Source: JBLRWS01 sp047921075
Lineage (GTDB): Bacteria > Bacteroidota > Rhodothermia > Balneolales > Balneolaceae
Direction: 5' to 3'
NCBI GenBank assembly: GCA_047921075.1
Contig: JBLRWS010000003.1
Location: forward strand, 17,847 to 81,846
Length of the DNA: 64,000 bases
The notes beneath the pieces were generated by a model that did not search any database, was not told where the DNA came from, and was given only the letters and a program-made list of their open reading frames with translations. The stretch's first letter is position 1; the number at the start of each line of letters is the position of its first letter. A program made the position numbers and the translations under genes. Positions 17,017-25,918 of this stretch are shown one piece after another.

Positions 17017-17895
17017 TTATGCCAGATCAGAAAAAGCGAAGGATTGTTTTACCGCAACCTTTCCATCCGTTTTCTCCAGTTGGATGACTTCATTGAACGC
17101 GTCGTGCTCCAGAAAGAGATTCCATTGCTCTTCCGCTGCTCTGTTGAGAAACACCTCTTTCTCGGCGAGGGTTTCAATCGGCCGCATATCGTATCCCATC
17201 ACCCAGGGCAGGGGTACGTGAGCGGCTGTCGGAATGAGATCGGCGGCAAACACCAATTTGGTTTTACCTCCGTCAATTACAGGAAGTTGCTGGCCAATGG
17301 TGTGGCCTTCCATCGTGAACACCGAAAATCCCGGCTCATAGACCACATCATCATCTACCAGCTGAAGCCTGCCGGAATCGGCAATGGGTTGGATGTTCTC
17401 TTTTAAAAAGCTCGCTCTTTCCCGTTTGTTGGGGTTTGTTGCGGTTACCCAGTGGCGCTTGTTCACGTGGTAGGTTGCATTGGGAAAGGTATGCTGCAGG
17501 GCTCCATCAGCATCAAAATAGGTGGTGCCGCCGCAGTGATCGAAGTGAAGATGGGTGAATACGATGTCGGTAATGTCAGCCGGGTCGAATCCCGCGTTTT
17601 TGAGGGACGATTCCAGGTTGGAATGGTCGTAATCAAGTCCGTAAATGGCGGTCATCTTCTCATCGAATTTGGTGCCGCTTCCGTTGTCAATCAAATAGAT
17701 TTTACCGGTTTGTTCGGATTGTAACAACATGCAACGCATGGCCATCGGGATACGGTTTTTATCATCGGCGGGAATCTGGCGGCTCCAGAGTGTTTTTGGA
17801 ACCACGCCAAACATGGCGCCGCCATCCAGCATGAAGCGGCCGGTATCTATGAGGTGGCAGGTAAACGGGCCTATTTGTACAGGAGAGTGTGTCAT
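17017..17895 (-). CDS. Metallo-beta-lactamase-fold hydrolase
   Basis: A 292-residue MBL-fold enzyme. The di-metal motif is His115-x-His117-x-Asp119-His120 (FTHLHFDHCGG), with later ligands in EGHTIGQQ, FAADLIPT and LEHDAF. The layout matches N-acyl homoserine lactonase/YtnP-like and related hydrolases, but no substrate can be assigned. It has no signal peptide and is likely cytosolic. Its promoter must lie between 17896 and the cox operon terminator at 18012-18040. Confidence 0.88.
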   Translation of the reverse strand: MTHSPVQIGPFTCHLIDTGRFMLDGGAMFGVVPKTLWSRQIPADDKNRIPMAMRCMLLQSEQTGKIYLIDNGSGTKFDEKMTAIYGLDYDHSNLESSLKNAGFDPADITDIVFTHLHFDHCGGTTYFDADGALQHTFPNATYHVNKRHWVTATNPNKRERASFLKENIQPIADSGRLQLVDDDVVYEPGFSVFTMEGHTIGQQLPVIDGGKTKLVFAADLIPTAAHVPLPWVMGYDMRPIETLAEKEVFLNRAAEEQWNLFLEHDAFNEVIQLEKTDGKVAVKQSFAFSDLA

Positions 17896-18011
17896 GGAGT
17901 TGATTTCGAACTATGATGAAAAGATACAGTATAGCTGTGTTGAGACGAAAAGTCCACTGTGGCAACAGGTTCGTTTCTTTTTTGAGATACGAACAGTGAG
18001 TTCCAACAAAA

Positions 18012-18040
18012 AAAGCCGGTCTCGTAAAAAAACCGGCTTT
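18012..18040 (-). terminator. Intrinsic terminator of the act/caa3 operon
   Basis: AAAGCCGGT at 18012-18020 and ACCGGCTTT at 18032-18040 form a 9-bp stem. On the minus strand the hairpin is followed by further Ts (TTTTGTTGG), so it would stop the long respiratory transcript 25 bases past the last gene. Confidence 0.88.
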
Positions 18041-18064
18041 TCAGAAGGATAAAACCGTGCCCGA

Positions 18065-18367
18065 TCAGAACGTTGGAACAGGGTCAACACGGAACAGGGT
18101 GTCGAGCAGCGTTATGCCAATCAGAAGTAAGAAAAAGACGACCGACATAATGAGCAAAATCGAATTGAATTTGCTGTCCCAATAGAGATTCATGAAAAAC
18201 AGGGCTACAATCGTCGCTTTCAGCAGGGCGATAGCAATAGCTACCACCACGTTCCACGGTTCAGGAATTTGGATCCAGGTTACAGCTACGGTAATGAACG
18301 TAAGAAAGAAGAGGGCGATGGCCACTCCCCATAAAAATTTTGCCGATGAAATGTGATGTCCACTCAT
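18065..18367 (-). CDS. ctaF: Cytochrome c oxidase subunit IV (caa3)
   Basis: A 100-residue small membrane subunit with three predicted helices (about 12-30, 38-58 and 70-92), of the prokaryotic cytochrome oxidase subunit IV/CtaF type. It contains the family segment ALLKATIVALFFMNLYWD. It is an accessory subunit of the A-type caa3 oxidase. It is the last gene of the respiratory operon, 25 bases downstream of subunit III and just before the terminator. Confidence 0.9.
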   Translation of the reverse strand: MSGHHISSAKFLWGVAIALFFLTFITVAVTWIQIPEPWNVVVAIAIALLKATIVALFFMNLYWDSKFNSILLIMSVVFFLLLIGITLLDTLFRVDPVPTF

Positions 18368-18392
18368 AGGAAGTCGAAAAAAATGGTTTGAA

Positions 18393-19046
18393 TTAATCGA
18401 TCAGATAAAGCAGCGGGAAAAGGAAAATCCAGATCACGTCAACCAAGTGCCAGTAGAGTCCCGTAATTTCGACCGGTGTGTAGTATTTGGCACTGAACGC
18501 TCCCTTCTTCGCCTTTACAACCAGCCATAACATCAAGCCTATACCGATGATTACGTGAATACCGTGCAGCCCGGTCATCATGTAATAGATGCTGAAAAAG
18601 ATGTTCGCTTTTTCGTGATCAAGGCCATCGTAGGTGTAGAACTCTCCGGGTAGTATTCCCTTTTCGAATTTGTGGGTGTATTCGAAATACTTAATCACCA
18701 TAAACGTAAACGCGAGGCCGATGGTGATCCACAAATTAATAATGAGTCCTTTAATTTGGTTCAGCTGGGCTGATCGAATGGCCATGGCTACCGTTAGCGA
18801 ACTACCGATAAGCACAGCGGTGTTCACCGTTCCCCAAAACGCATCGAGCTCTTCGGAAGCGAGCAGATAGAGTTCGGGGTACCAGGCGCGGTAAACGATG
18901 TAGGCGGCGAAGAGTCCTCCGAAAAAGAGTATTTCCGTTACCAGAAATACCCACATGCCCATTTTTGATGCATCAAATTGTTGGTCGGAACTGACAAAAT
19001 GATGCTGAACGTGGGACTCCTTTTCTTTCACAGCATGTTCAGACAT
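18393..19046 (-). CDS. ctaE: Cytochrome c oxidase subunit III (caa3)
   Basis: A 217-residue protein of five to six helices. Family features are GMWVFLVTEILFFGGLFAAY, which holds the conserved Glu, the segment TGLHGIHVIIGIGLM, and the ending ITGLYWHLVDVIWIFLFPLLYL. Subunit III stabilises the catalytic core and its proton supply. The His-rich start (QHHF) is not conserved. It follows subunit I by 12 bases and precedes subunit IV. Confidence 0.96.
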   Translation of the reverse strand: MSEHAVKEKESHVQHHFVSSDQQFDASKMGMWVFLVTEILFFGGLFAAYIVYRAWYPELYLLASEELDAFWGTVNTAVLIGSSLTVAMAIRSAQLNQIKGLIINLWITIGLAFTFMVIKYFEYTHKFEKGILPGEFYTYDGLDHEKANIFFSIYYMMTGLHGIHVIIGIGLMLWLVVKAKKGAFSAKYYTPVEITGLYWHLVDVIWIFLFPLLYLID

Positions 19047-19058
19047 GAAATAAGATAT

Positions 19059-20798
19059 TTATGCTTGTTCTGTAGCAGTTTTGGTTTGTTCGTCCACCGG
19101 CTCGTGTGCATGGTGTCCGTTATGTGAATGAGCGATGCCCAACTGAAACTCCGACATCGGCTTGTGATAATCGTAAGGCCCGTTGATAATAACGGGGGTG
19201 TGCTCGAAGTTGTGCTGCGGTGCCGGAGAGGCTGTTTGCCACTCCATCGCACGGCTTCCCCAAGGATTGGCAGATGCTTTTTTGCCCTTGATGAGCGAAT
19301 GCAGCATGTAGCCGGCCATGATCAAAAAGCCGACAAGCATGATATACGCTCCCAGCGTAGATAGCTGGTGAAAAGGCTGAAATTGATCGATGTAGTTGAA
19401 GTAGCGGCGCGGCATTCCTTGCGAACCCATTACAAACTGGGGAAGGAACGTTGTATTGAATCCTATAAAAATGATGATACAGGAGACGCGAGCCCACAAT
19501 TCGCTGTACATTTTACCAAACATTTTTGGCCACCAGTAGTGCACGCCGGCAAGCAGCGCCATCACCATGCCGCCCATCATTACATAGTGAAAGTGGGCGA
19601 CCACATAGTAGGTGTCGTGCAGGTGAATATCTACCGAGAGCGCACCGAGCATAATGCCTGTAAACCCGCCGATGGTGAAGAGAAACAGAAAGACCATGGC
19701 GTAGAGCATGGGCGCCTTTAGATCGATAGAGCCCTTGTACATGGTAGCCAGCCAGTTGAAAATTTTAATACCGGTTGGTATTCCTACCAGAAAGGTGAGG
19801 AACGAGAAGACCATACTGGCAAGGGATGATTGCCCTGCGGTGAACATGTGGTGTCCCCACACCAGAAATCCGATAAAGGCAATAGCCAGAGAGGAGAGGG
19901 CGACTGCCCAGTACCCAAAAATGACTTTCCTTGAGAAGGTGGAGATTACCTCACTGATAACCCCAAAACCGGGTACAATCATGATGTATACGGCCGGGTG
20001 ACTGTAGAACCAGAAAAAGTGCTGGAACAGGACCGGGTCACCGCCCATGCGCGGATCAAAAATACCGATTCCGAAAACGCGCTCCATTGCAAGCAGAAGT
20101 ACCGTAATCGCCAGCACAGGAGTTGCCAGAATCTGAATGATACTCGTGGCATAAAGCGCCCATGCATTGAGTGGCAACTTGTTCCAGGTTAGGCCTGGTG
20201 CTCTCATTTTGTGGATGGTCACAATAAAGTTGACACCCGTTAAAATACTCGAGAAACCGAGGATAAAGATCCCGAGCGTCATCATGAGTACATTCGTATC
20301 CGTTTGAGCACTGTACGGGGTGTAGAAGGTCCAGCCGGTATCGATACCGCCGGTAAAGATGGCAATCACGGTAAAGATGGTACCGATTGTGTAGATGTAA
20401 AAACTGGCCAGGTTCAACCGCGGGAAGGCCACATCTTTCGCCCCCAGTTGCAGCGGCAATACAAAGTTTCCGAGTGCGGCCGGAACCGACGGCACAAGGA
20501 AAAAGAAGATCATGATGGCACCATGCAGGGTAAAGACCTGATTGTAGGTGTCGGCATCAATAAATGTTTGAGCCGGCGTAAGCAGCTCGGTACGCAGCAG
20601 CAGCGCAAGCAGCCCGCCAATAAAGAAGAAAAAGACGATAGACCCAAGGTACATGAGTCCGATTCGCTTGTGGTCGATCGTGGTAAGCCATGACCAGATG
20701 CCTTTTTCGGCATTCAGGTAATGTGTCTTCGGATCTTCCTCAGGCTTGTATCGCTGTACCTGTAATTTTTTAACGGATGGTGTGTCGGTTGTTGACAT
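19059..20798 (-). CDS. ctaD: Cytochrome c oxidase subunit I (caa3, A-type)
   Basis: A 579-residue, 12-helix A-type heme-copper oxidase subunit. Visible ligands are the His of FTLHGAIMIFFF (low-spin heme), YSHPAVYIMIVPGFG with the CuB His and cross-linked Tyr, WGHHMFTAG (two CuB His) and DTYYVVAHFHYVMMGG (both heme His). The His-rich C-terminal tail (NGHHAHEPVDEQ) is cytosolic and unusual in composition. It reduces oxygen with electrons that arrive through the cytochrome c domain of subunit II. It starts 6 bases after the subunit II gene ends. Confidence 0.97.
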   Translation of the reverse strand: MSTTDTPSVKKLQVQRYKPEEDPKTHYLNAEKGIWSWLTTIDHKRIGLMYLGSIVFFFFIGGLLALLLRTELLTPAQTFIDADTYNQVFTLHGAIMIFFFLVPSVPAALGNFVLPLQLGAKDVAFPRLNLASFYIYTIGTIFTVIAIFTGGIDTGWTFYTPYSAQTDTNVLMMTLGIFILGFSSILTGVNFIVTIHKMRAPGLTWNKLPLNAWALYATSIIQILATPVLAITVLLLAMERVFGIGIFDPRMGGDPVLFQHFFWFYSHPAVYIMIVPGFGVISEVISTFSRKVIFGYWAVALSSLAIAFIGFLVWGHHMFTAGQSSLASMVFSFLTFLVGIPTGIKIFNWLATMYKGSIDLKAPMLYAMVFLFLFTIGGFTGIMLGALSVDIHLHDTYYVVAHFHYVMMGGMVMALLAGVHYWWPKMFGKMYSELWARVSCIIIFIGFNTTFLPQFVMGSQGMPRRYFNYIDQFQPFHQLSTLGAYIMLVGFLIMAGYMLHSLIKGKKASANPWGSRAMEWQTASPAPQHNFEHTPVIINGPYDYHKPMSEFQLGIAHSHNGHHAHEPVDEQTKTATEQA

Positions 20799-20804
20799 GG
20801 GTAA

Positions 20805-21749
20805 TTACTCCAATGTTTTGATATACTCGATGATAGCGTCTATTTGCCGATCGTCGAGGGTTCCTGAGAAAGATGGCATCACGGCGTTGTATCCTTGTGT
20901 GATGCGGGCGTTTGGTTCTAAAATACTTTCCCGGATATAATTTTCATCGGCCGTCACAACTTCGCCATCCTGCATGGTGCGTTCAGACATCCACAGCCCC
21001 TGGAATGAGGGCCCTACCATTCGCGTGCCGTCCACCGAGTGGCAGGCGTTGCAAGCGTTTTGTGTGATCAGCATTTCGCCCCGCTCAGCCGGATCCATAT
21101 CATCATCCATATCGGCACCGGACGTTTCAAGCCAGGTTTCAAAATCTTCTTGTGAGTGCACAATGGTATTAGCCAACATATTGGAATGTGCTGTGCCACA
21201 ATATTCCGTACAATAGATGATGTTTTCGCCGGTTTCGGTGGCTTCGAACCAGACGCTGGTATAGCGGTTAGGAAGCACGTCGCGCTTTACACGAAAATCG
21301 GGAATATATAGCGAGTGAATAACATCATCGGAGCTCATTACCAGCTTCACCGGCCGGTTTACAGGCACGTGCAATTCATTCACGCTAACCGTTCCGTTGC
21401 GGTAGTGGAATTCCCACAGCCAACTTTTACCCACAACCCGGATTTCGTACGCGTCATCGGGCGCATTGGCCAGATTCGTGTAGCCGGTAAAGCCCCATCC
21501 AAACACAATCATCACGAGAATGAGCGGGATAACCGACCAGGCGATTTCGAGTTTACTGTTGTGAGTGATGACCGGTGTGACATCGTTTTCGGATCGCCGC
21601 CGGTATTTCCAGGAAAAGTAAATAATGGCAATGGTGATTCCCGCAAGCAATATAACGCTCGTCACATTGATGAAATGAAACAATGCATCCGTCTCTCCGG
21701 CCAGGGTACTTTTGGCCGGCGGAAGCATAAAATCACTGAATCTATTCAT
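20805..21749 (-). CDS. ctaC: Cytochrome c oxidase subunit II with fused cytochrome c (caa3)
   Basis: A 314-residue subunit with two N-terminal helices (about 27-47 and 70-90), a CuA cupredoxin domain and a C-terminal cytochrome c domain. CuA ligands are His145, Cys180, Glu182, Cys184, His188 and Met191 (CTEYCGTAHSNM). The heme c motif is Cys233-x-x-Cys236-His237, with an axial Met expected in NAVMPSF. An acidic linker (DMDDDMDPAE) joins the two. The cytochrome domain is closely related to the second heme domain of the operon's ActE: about half of the positions are identical in a manual alignment. It overlaps the upstream SCO gene by 8 bases. Confidence 0.96.
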   Translation of the reverse strand: MNRFSDFMLPPAKSTLAGETDALFHFINVTSVILLAGITIAIIYFSWKYRRRSENDVTPVITHNSKLEIAWSVIPLILVMIVFGWGFTGYTNLANAPDDAYEIRVVGKSWLWEFHYRNGTVSVNELHVPVNRPVKLVMSSDDVIHSLYIPDFRVKRDVLPNRYTSVWFEATETGENIIYCTEYCGTAHSNMLANTIVHSQEDFETWLETSGADMDDDMDPAERGEMLITQNACNACHSVDGTRMVGPSFQGLWMSERTMQDGEVVTADENYIRESILEPNARITQGYNAVMPSFSGTLDDRQIDAIIEYIKTLE

Positions 21750-22584
21750 TCCTTAAATCGATTTGAGTTGGTTGTAAAGTGCCTTTTCCCCGCATCCACA
21801 TAAAGGCGAGAAATATACCGAGAATTAGAACGGTAGCCAAGCCTCCAAGCTTCATAATGTTCATCGCTACGGGCACATAACTTTGCGATGACGGGTCGTA
21901 GGTAAAGCAGTATAAAATAATGCGGTCTATCGTAGAGCCAATGCGCCCCTCAGCAGCTTCAGAGAGTGCATTTCGAAGATCAAATTCGTTGTATTGTATC
22001 CCATACAGGTATCGGGTGATAACGCCATCCGGACTTAAAAGCATGATACTCGAAAGGTGGTTATACTCCCCGGTAGATTGGTCGTATCTGTAGTGAAAGC
22101 CGAGTGCTTGGGTGAGCTCCTTTATAGACTCTTCCGTACCGGTAAGGAAATGCCAGCCTTGGTTTGCCGACTCACGGTTGAGGGTCCCTGCATATGCTTT
22201 TTTTGTTGAGGCTGCCAGTTGCGTTGTCTCGGTCGGGTCGATCGAAAAAGAGATGATGGTATACTCTTTGCCGGGCGACCATACCAAATCTTCTACAACG
22301 TTATACACCGCTTCCAACACCAATCCGCACAATACCGGACAGTTATAATACATGGGTGTAAGCAGAACCGGCTTATCGCCGTCCATCAGTTCCTGAAGTG
22401 TTACTGTTTCGCCGTCGGAAGTGGTAAACTCGAGGTGTAACGGAATGGTTTCACCCAGCTTTTCATCAACCCCAACATTATCAAGCTCAGCAGGCATGCC
22501 CTGATTGAGTTGAGCCCAGGAGGGCGTTGCGAACAGAAACACTGAAAAGATAAACGCTAACTTCAGTGTTGTTTGCTGCATCAT
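21742..22584 (-). CDS. SCO-family copper chaperone of the caa3 operon
   Basis: A 280-residue SCO protein with a signal peptide (cleavage near PSWAQ) and a thioredoxin-like domain. Copper ligands are Cys82 and Cys86 (YYNCPVLCG) and a distal His176 (GEYNHLSS). Unlike the ba3-linked SCO, it is anchored by a C-terminal helix (about 247-266), after the segment YDPSSQSYVPVAMNIMKLGG that is common in SCO proteins of this branch. It is expected to metallate the CuA centre of the subunit II gene that directly follows and overlaps it. Confidence 0.93.
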   Translation of the reverse strand: MMQQTTLKLAFIFSVFLFATPSWAQLNQGMPAELDNVGVDEKLGETIPLHLEFTTSDGETVTLQELMDGDKPVLLTPMYYNCPVLCGLVLEAVYNVVEDLVWSPGKEYTIISFSIDPTETTQLAASTKKAYAGTLNRESANQGWHFLTGTEESIKELTQALGFHYRYDQSTGEYNHLSSIMLLSPDGVITRYLYGIQYNEFDLRNALSEAAEGRIGSTIDRIILYCFTYDPSSQSYVPVAMNIMKLGGLATVLILGIFLAFMWMRGKGTLQPTQIDLRNE

Positions 22585-22591
22585 AAAAAAG

Positions 22592-23101
22592 TTACTCGTC
22601 TACGGCTAAGCGGGAGATGGCGCTGTCGATAGGGATGTGATAGATGTTTTCATCCAGGTCTACAACACCAAAAGAGCTTAATCGTGCATTGTTACGCTCC
22701 CGGAGTTCATTTACATCGTAAAAATCACTCTGCTCGGAGCGAACTTGTTGTGTTCCCTGCGTTGTGAAATCGTATACATATATGATAGATACAATGAAAA
22801 AAAGAATAACAACCGTTCCAAATACGGACCAGAAAGTAAGCCGTTTGTAATTTAAATTATCCGGTGTGACACCCGCTTCGGCCGAGGAGAAGAAATCGCT
22901 GGTTGTTTCGAGCGTAACCTCGTCGCTCTCGTCGTCATAAACGGGCTTGGAGGCAGATACACCGGTCTCTTTCATCCACTCTGTGATGGTGGACGCGTCT
23001 ACACCATATTGATCGGCAACATCTTTTAAAGAGCCGCTGGATGCCTCAAGCGCAATTTTGGTTTTTTCGTCGAGAGTGAATGTTTTCTTTTCGTTGCTCA
23101 T
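22592..23101 (-). CDS. Membrane-anchored HTH protein in the act/caa3 operon
   Basis: A 169-residue protein I do not recognise as a named family. Residues 8-46 resemble the helix-turn-helix of transposase-type (IS3 OrfA-like) proteins: TLDEKTKIALEASSGSLKDV and ADQYGVDASTITEWMKETG. An acidic linker (55-80) leads to one helix at 88-110, then a periplasmic tail ending LDENIYHIPIDSAISRLAVD. Similar tails with a short IPID-type motif occur, to my recollection, in small proteins encoded beside SCO genes. The topology (cytosolic HTH, one helix, short outer tail) is that of ToxR/CadC-like regulators. The start at 23101 avoids overlap with actF; a frame from 23182 would add 27 low-quality residues. It sits 7 bases before sco. 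Confidence 0.7.
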   Translation of the reverse strand: MSNEKKTFTLDEKTKIALEASSGSLKDVADQYGVDASTITEWMKETGVSASKPVYDDESDEVTLETTSDFFSSAEAGVTPDNLNYKRLTFWSVFGTVVILFFIVSIIYVYDFTTQGTQQVRSEQSDFYDVNELRERNNARLSSFGVVDLDENIYHIPIDSAISRLAVDE

Positions 23102-23123
23102 CGTGCTTGGGTGCGTAAATCGA

Positions 23124-24323
23124 TTATTGGTGGTAGTGCTTGTCGAGCGATTCTGGCAATGTCGGGTCATTGATGGGGACAAGGTTGTTTTTCTTCAGCG
23201 TGCTGAAGAAGAGTCCCATAAAAATGCCTCCGAGACCAACCAAGGTAGTAATATCCAGCCAGCTAAGTACAAATCCGTCGTGGTGCAAAATCGGCATCAC
23301 AATCCAGTGCAGTTCAATAAAGTGCATGACAATAATCAGCACGGAAACGACTCCCAACAATGTTCGGCTGTGTTTGCGATCGCGATTTAACAGTAAAATG
23401 AAGGGGATGATGAACCGGCCAATCAACAGGGAGTAGGTGATGATTTCCCAGCTGCCTTCTAAACGGTGATAGAACCATAACGTCTCTTCAGGGATATTCG
23501 CATAGTAAATCAGCAGAAACTGGCTGAAGGCGATGTATGCGTAAAATACGGTGAAACCGAACAGCCAAGCACCCATATCATATACGTGCGCTTTAGAGAT
23601 GGTATTGGTCAAAATTCCTTTTTTGTGAAACCAGAACGTAAAGAGAATCAATACCGGGAAGAGTGCCTGGAAGCTCATCGCAAAAAAGTAGACGCCAAAC
23701 ATGGTAGAGAACCAGTGGGCATCGAGAGACATAAGCCAGTCGAAGCTGGCAAAGGCTACGGTTATCGCAAAAATGAGAATACCGGGTGCACTCACTTTTC
23801 GTAACAGAGTCGTAAGGCCCCAGTCGTTAGTGCGGTCCATCTCGATAGACACTTTGTGCAATTTATGACCAAGATATCCCCAAATCGCGAAATAGATAAA
23901 CTGACGGATAACAAAAAACGGCTCGTTCAGGTATGGAACTTTGCCGAGCATAATCGGATCATCGGCCACATAGGCTTCATTGGTCCAGCTGTAGAGGTTG
24001 GTCATCCCAAAAAGAAGTGGTATGAAAAAGATAGCCCAAAGCCAGAGTTTGGATGAAAATGTTTCCGGAATTCGCCGAATAACTGTACCCCAGGACGATT
24101 TGGTAATATGATGGATCATAACCAGAATCATCGATGCCAGAGCAAAGCTGGTGAAGAAAGTAAAGCTCGTGAGGTAGGAAAAGAAGAATTGATCTGCGTT
24201 GAGAAAATATCCGATACCGCTGGCAATTAACCCTACAGCCCCTACACCATAAAACGTGCGCGTCGTGTCGAGCTGCGAAGGAAATTGAACAGAATCCGTA
24301 AGTTTTGGACTATTTGAAGCCAT
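23124..24323 (-). CDS. actF: Alternative complex III subunit ActF
   Basis: A 399-residue membrane protein with about ten helices, of the NrfD-related ActF type. It matches the ACIII subunit in length, order and context. Characteristic stretches include WGTVIRRIPETF, a long loop with AYVADDPIMLGKVPYLNEPF, and FASFDWLMSLDAHWFSTMFG. ActC and ActF form the membrane core thought to bind menaquinol and to conduct protons. It is followed after 22 bases by the HTH-membrane gene and preceded by actE. The position after actE is the family order. Confidence 0.93.
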   Translation of the reverse strand: MASNSPKLTDSVQFPSQLDTTRTFYGVGAVGLIASGIGYFLNADQFFFSYLTSFTFFTSFALASMILVMIHHITKSSWGTVIRRIPETFSSKLWLWAIFFIPLLFGMTNLYSWTNEAYVADDPIMLGKVPYLNEPFFVIRQFIYFAIWGYLGHKLHKVSIEMDRTNDWGLTTLLRKVSAPGILIFAITVAFASFDWLMSLDAHWFSTMFGVYFFAMSFQALFPVLILFTFWFHKKGILTNTISKAHVYDMGAWLFGFTVFYAYIAFSQFLLIYYANIPEETLWFYHRLEGSWEIITYSLLIGRFIIPFILLLNRDRKHSRTLLGVVSVLIIVMHFIELHWIVMPILHHDGFVLSWLDITTLVGLGGIFMGLFFSTLKKNNLVPINDPTLPESLDKHYHQ

Positions 24324-24349
24324 TCGATTGGTGAATTTTCGCTGTTAAA

Positions 24350-25333
24350 TTAGTTGTCGGCAAGCGTTTTAATGAACTCAATAAGCGAGTCGATCTCATC
24401 GTCGGTCAGGTAGTTGTAGGGCTGCATCACGTTGTTGTATCCTTCTACAATCTTGGCACCGGGCTCAACAATCGATTCGAACAGATAGTCCTCATCAGCA
24501 ATGCCGGACGTACCGTCGGTGAAGTTTCGCTCACTCATGTACAGGTCTGCGAAGGTAGGCCCTACAAGGCGTGCACCATCTGTCGAGTGGCAGGTCATAC
24601 ATGCATATCGGGTGTAGAGCGCTTCACCTCGCTCCGCACTAATCTCTTCGGTTCCACTCGCTGCGCGAGCTTCGGCAAGAGCTTCCAGACGTTCTTGCTC
24701 TTCGAAGTACAGATCCTGCAATTGCGCCAGGTCTACGTCATAGCGCTCCATCTCGTCTTCGGGAATGAACTGACTTTCCTGAAGTGCCCGGATGTACGCG
24801 ACAATGGCCCAGCGGTCTTCAACGGGAATTTGAGTAGCGTATGACGGCATGCTTCGAATGCCGTTTGTAATGGCTGAATAAATTTCGCCATCGGGGTAAT
24901 TCCGGCTCACTTCGCTGTGGAATGTAGGTGCCGGTACGTAGCCGTACTGACCCGTCATAATAATGCCACGGCCATCACCGGTTCCGCCATGGCAAACGGC
25001 ACAAAATATATCGTAGCGTTCTTTACCGCGATACATAAACGACCGGGTCATCTCCATCGGGTTTTCTTCCACGTAATTTCCATCTTCGGTAACACCTTCA
25101 AACAGAACGGTATCGTGCCGAAGGTTGCCCCGCGCCACCGTTCCCTCAATCGGCATCCGGTTCGACATGTTATTTTCGAAGAACGGATTTTCCTGTTGGG
25201 CGTTGAAACGCTCCTGAAATTGCATGTTTTGCTGCGGCGAAATAGGTGGGTTGGTGGTCGTTTGCCCACGGCACCCCATCAGAAGCAGAGCGACAAGCAG
25301 CGGGAGTAAAAAAGTTGTGCGTGCGGAAATCAT
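24350..25333 (-). CDS. actE: Alternative complex III subunit ActE, with a second cytochrome c domain
   Basis: A 327-residue periplasmic cytochrome anchored by a lipobox Cys21 (LLMGC). The first heme c motif is Cys111-Ala-Val-Cys114-His115, followed by the usual ActE region (GGTGDGRG, GIRSMPSYATQIP). A charged helical linker (about 195-232) leads to a second heme motif, Cys245-Met-Thr-Cys248-His249. Described ActE subunits, such as in Rhodothermus and Flavobacterium, carry one heme. The added domain (about 235-327) closely resembles the C-terminal cytochrome of caa3 subunit II, including HSxDGxRxVGPxF and MSER. It may act as an electron exit toward the oxidase. Confidence 0.92.
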   Translation of the reverse strand: MISARTTFLLPLLVALLLMGCRGQTTTNPPISPQQNMQFQERFNAQQENPFFENNMSNRMPIEGTVARGNLRHDTVLFEGVTEDGNYVEENPMEMTRSFMYRGKERYDIFCAVCHGGTGDGRGIIMTGQYGYVPAPTFHSEVSRNYPDGEIYSAITNGIRSMPSYATQIPVEDRWAIVAYIRALQESQFIPEDEMERYDVDLAQLQDLYFEEQERLEALAEARAASGTEEISAERGEALYTRYACMTCHSTDGARLVGPTFADLYMSERNFTDGTSGIADEDYLFESIVEPGAKIVEGYNNVMQPYNYLTDDEIDSLIEFIKTLADN

Positions 25334-25366
25334 AAACGGGAGAATCTTCTTACAGTTCGGGTCGAT

Positions 25367-25918
25367 TTAAATATCGTGAACTTCTTCGATGTTTGAGGCA
25401 CCGGCCTCCTGGAGAAGTTTGTGTACCTTTTCGGGTTCAAATTGCGGGTCGTCGGACTCAATGCAGATGAAAAATCCATCATCTGTTGCTTTCTTGAAAT
25501 TCTCTGAGTTAAACAGCGGATGGTTAAGCCGCGGAAGCCCGTTCAGAAAAAACATGCCAAAAACAGCACCAAAAGCCGAGAGCAGAACGGTCAGCTCAAA
25601 CGTTACCGGTATCCATGCCGGAATATTCATCAGGGTTTTACCGCTGATATTCAGGGGATAGTCTACCACCATCATATAGTATATCATCGCAAGGGCACCG
25701 GTTAAACCGACCAGCCCGTGCCCGAATACAATCCATCCAAGTTTGGATTTTTGCAGGCTCATCGCCTTGTCCATTCCGTGAATAGGGAAGGGGCTGAATG
25801 TATCAAACTTCTTGTAGCCGCTGCGATTTACAAGCCGAGCTATATCAATCAGCTCTTTTGGATTTCTGACTTCGGCGAGAATGCCGTACAATTTCTTATC
25901 GGTTGCTTGTTCACTCAT
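25367..25918 (-). CDS. actD: Alternative complex III subunit ActD
   Basis: A 183-residue DUF3341 protein with two helices (about 62-85 and 97-120) joined by a short loop, and cytosolic N- and C-terminal parts. The family pattern is seen in LYGILAEVRNPKELIDIARL, the segment KFDTFSPFPIHGMDKAMSL and the C-terminal IESDDPQFEPEKV. It is a structural ACIII subunit. Its start overlaps the actC stop (ATGA-type junction at 25918). Confidence 0.94.
   Translation of the reverse strand: MSEQATDKKLYGILAEVRNPKELIDIARLVNRSGYKKFDTFSPFPIHGMDKAMSLQKSKLGWIVFGHGLVGLTGALAMIYYMMVVDYPLNISGKTLMNIPAWIPVTFELTVLLSAFGAVFGMFFLNGLPRLNHPLFNSENFKKATDDGFFICIESDDPQFEPEKVHKLLQEAGASNIEEVHDI

Noticed and set aside
23102..23182. 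A 27-codon upstream extension of the HTH-membrane gene
   Set aside because: It overlaps actF and is Thr/Asn-rich without structure; the Met at 23101 is a better start.
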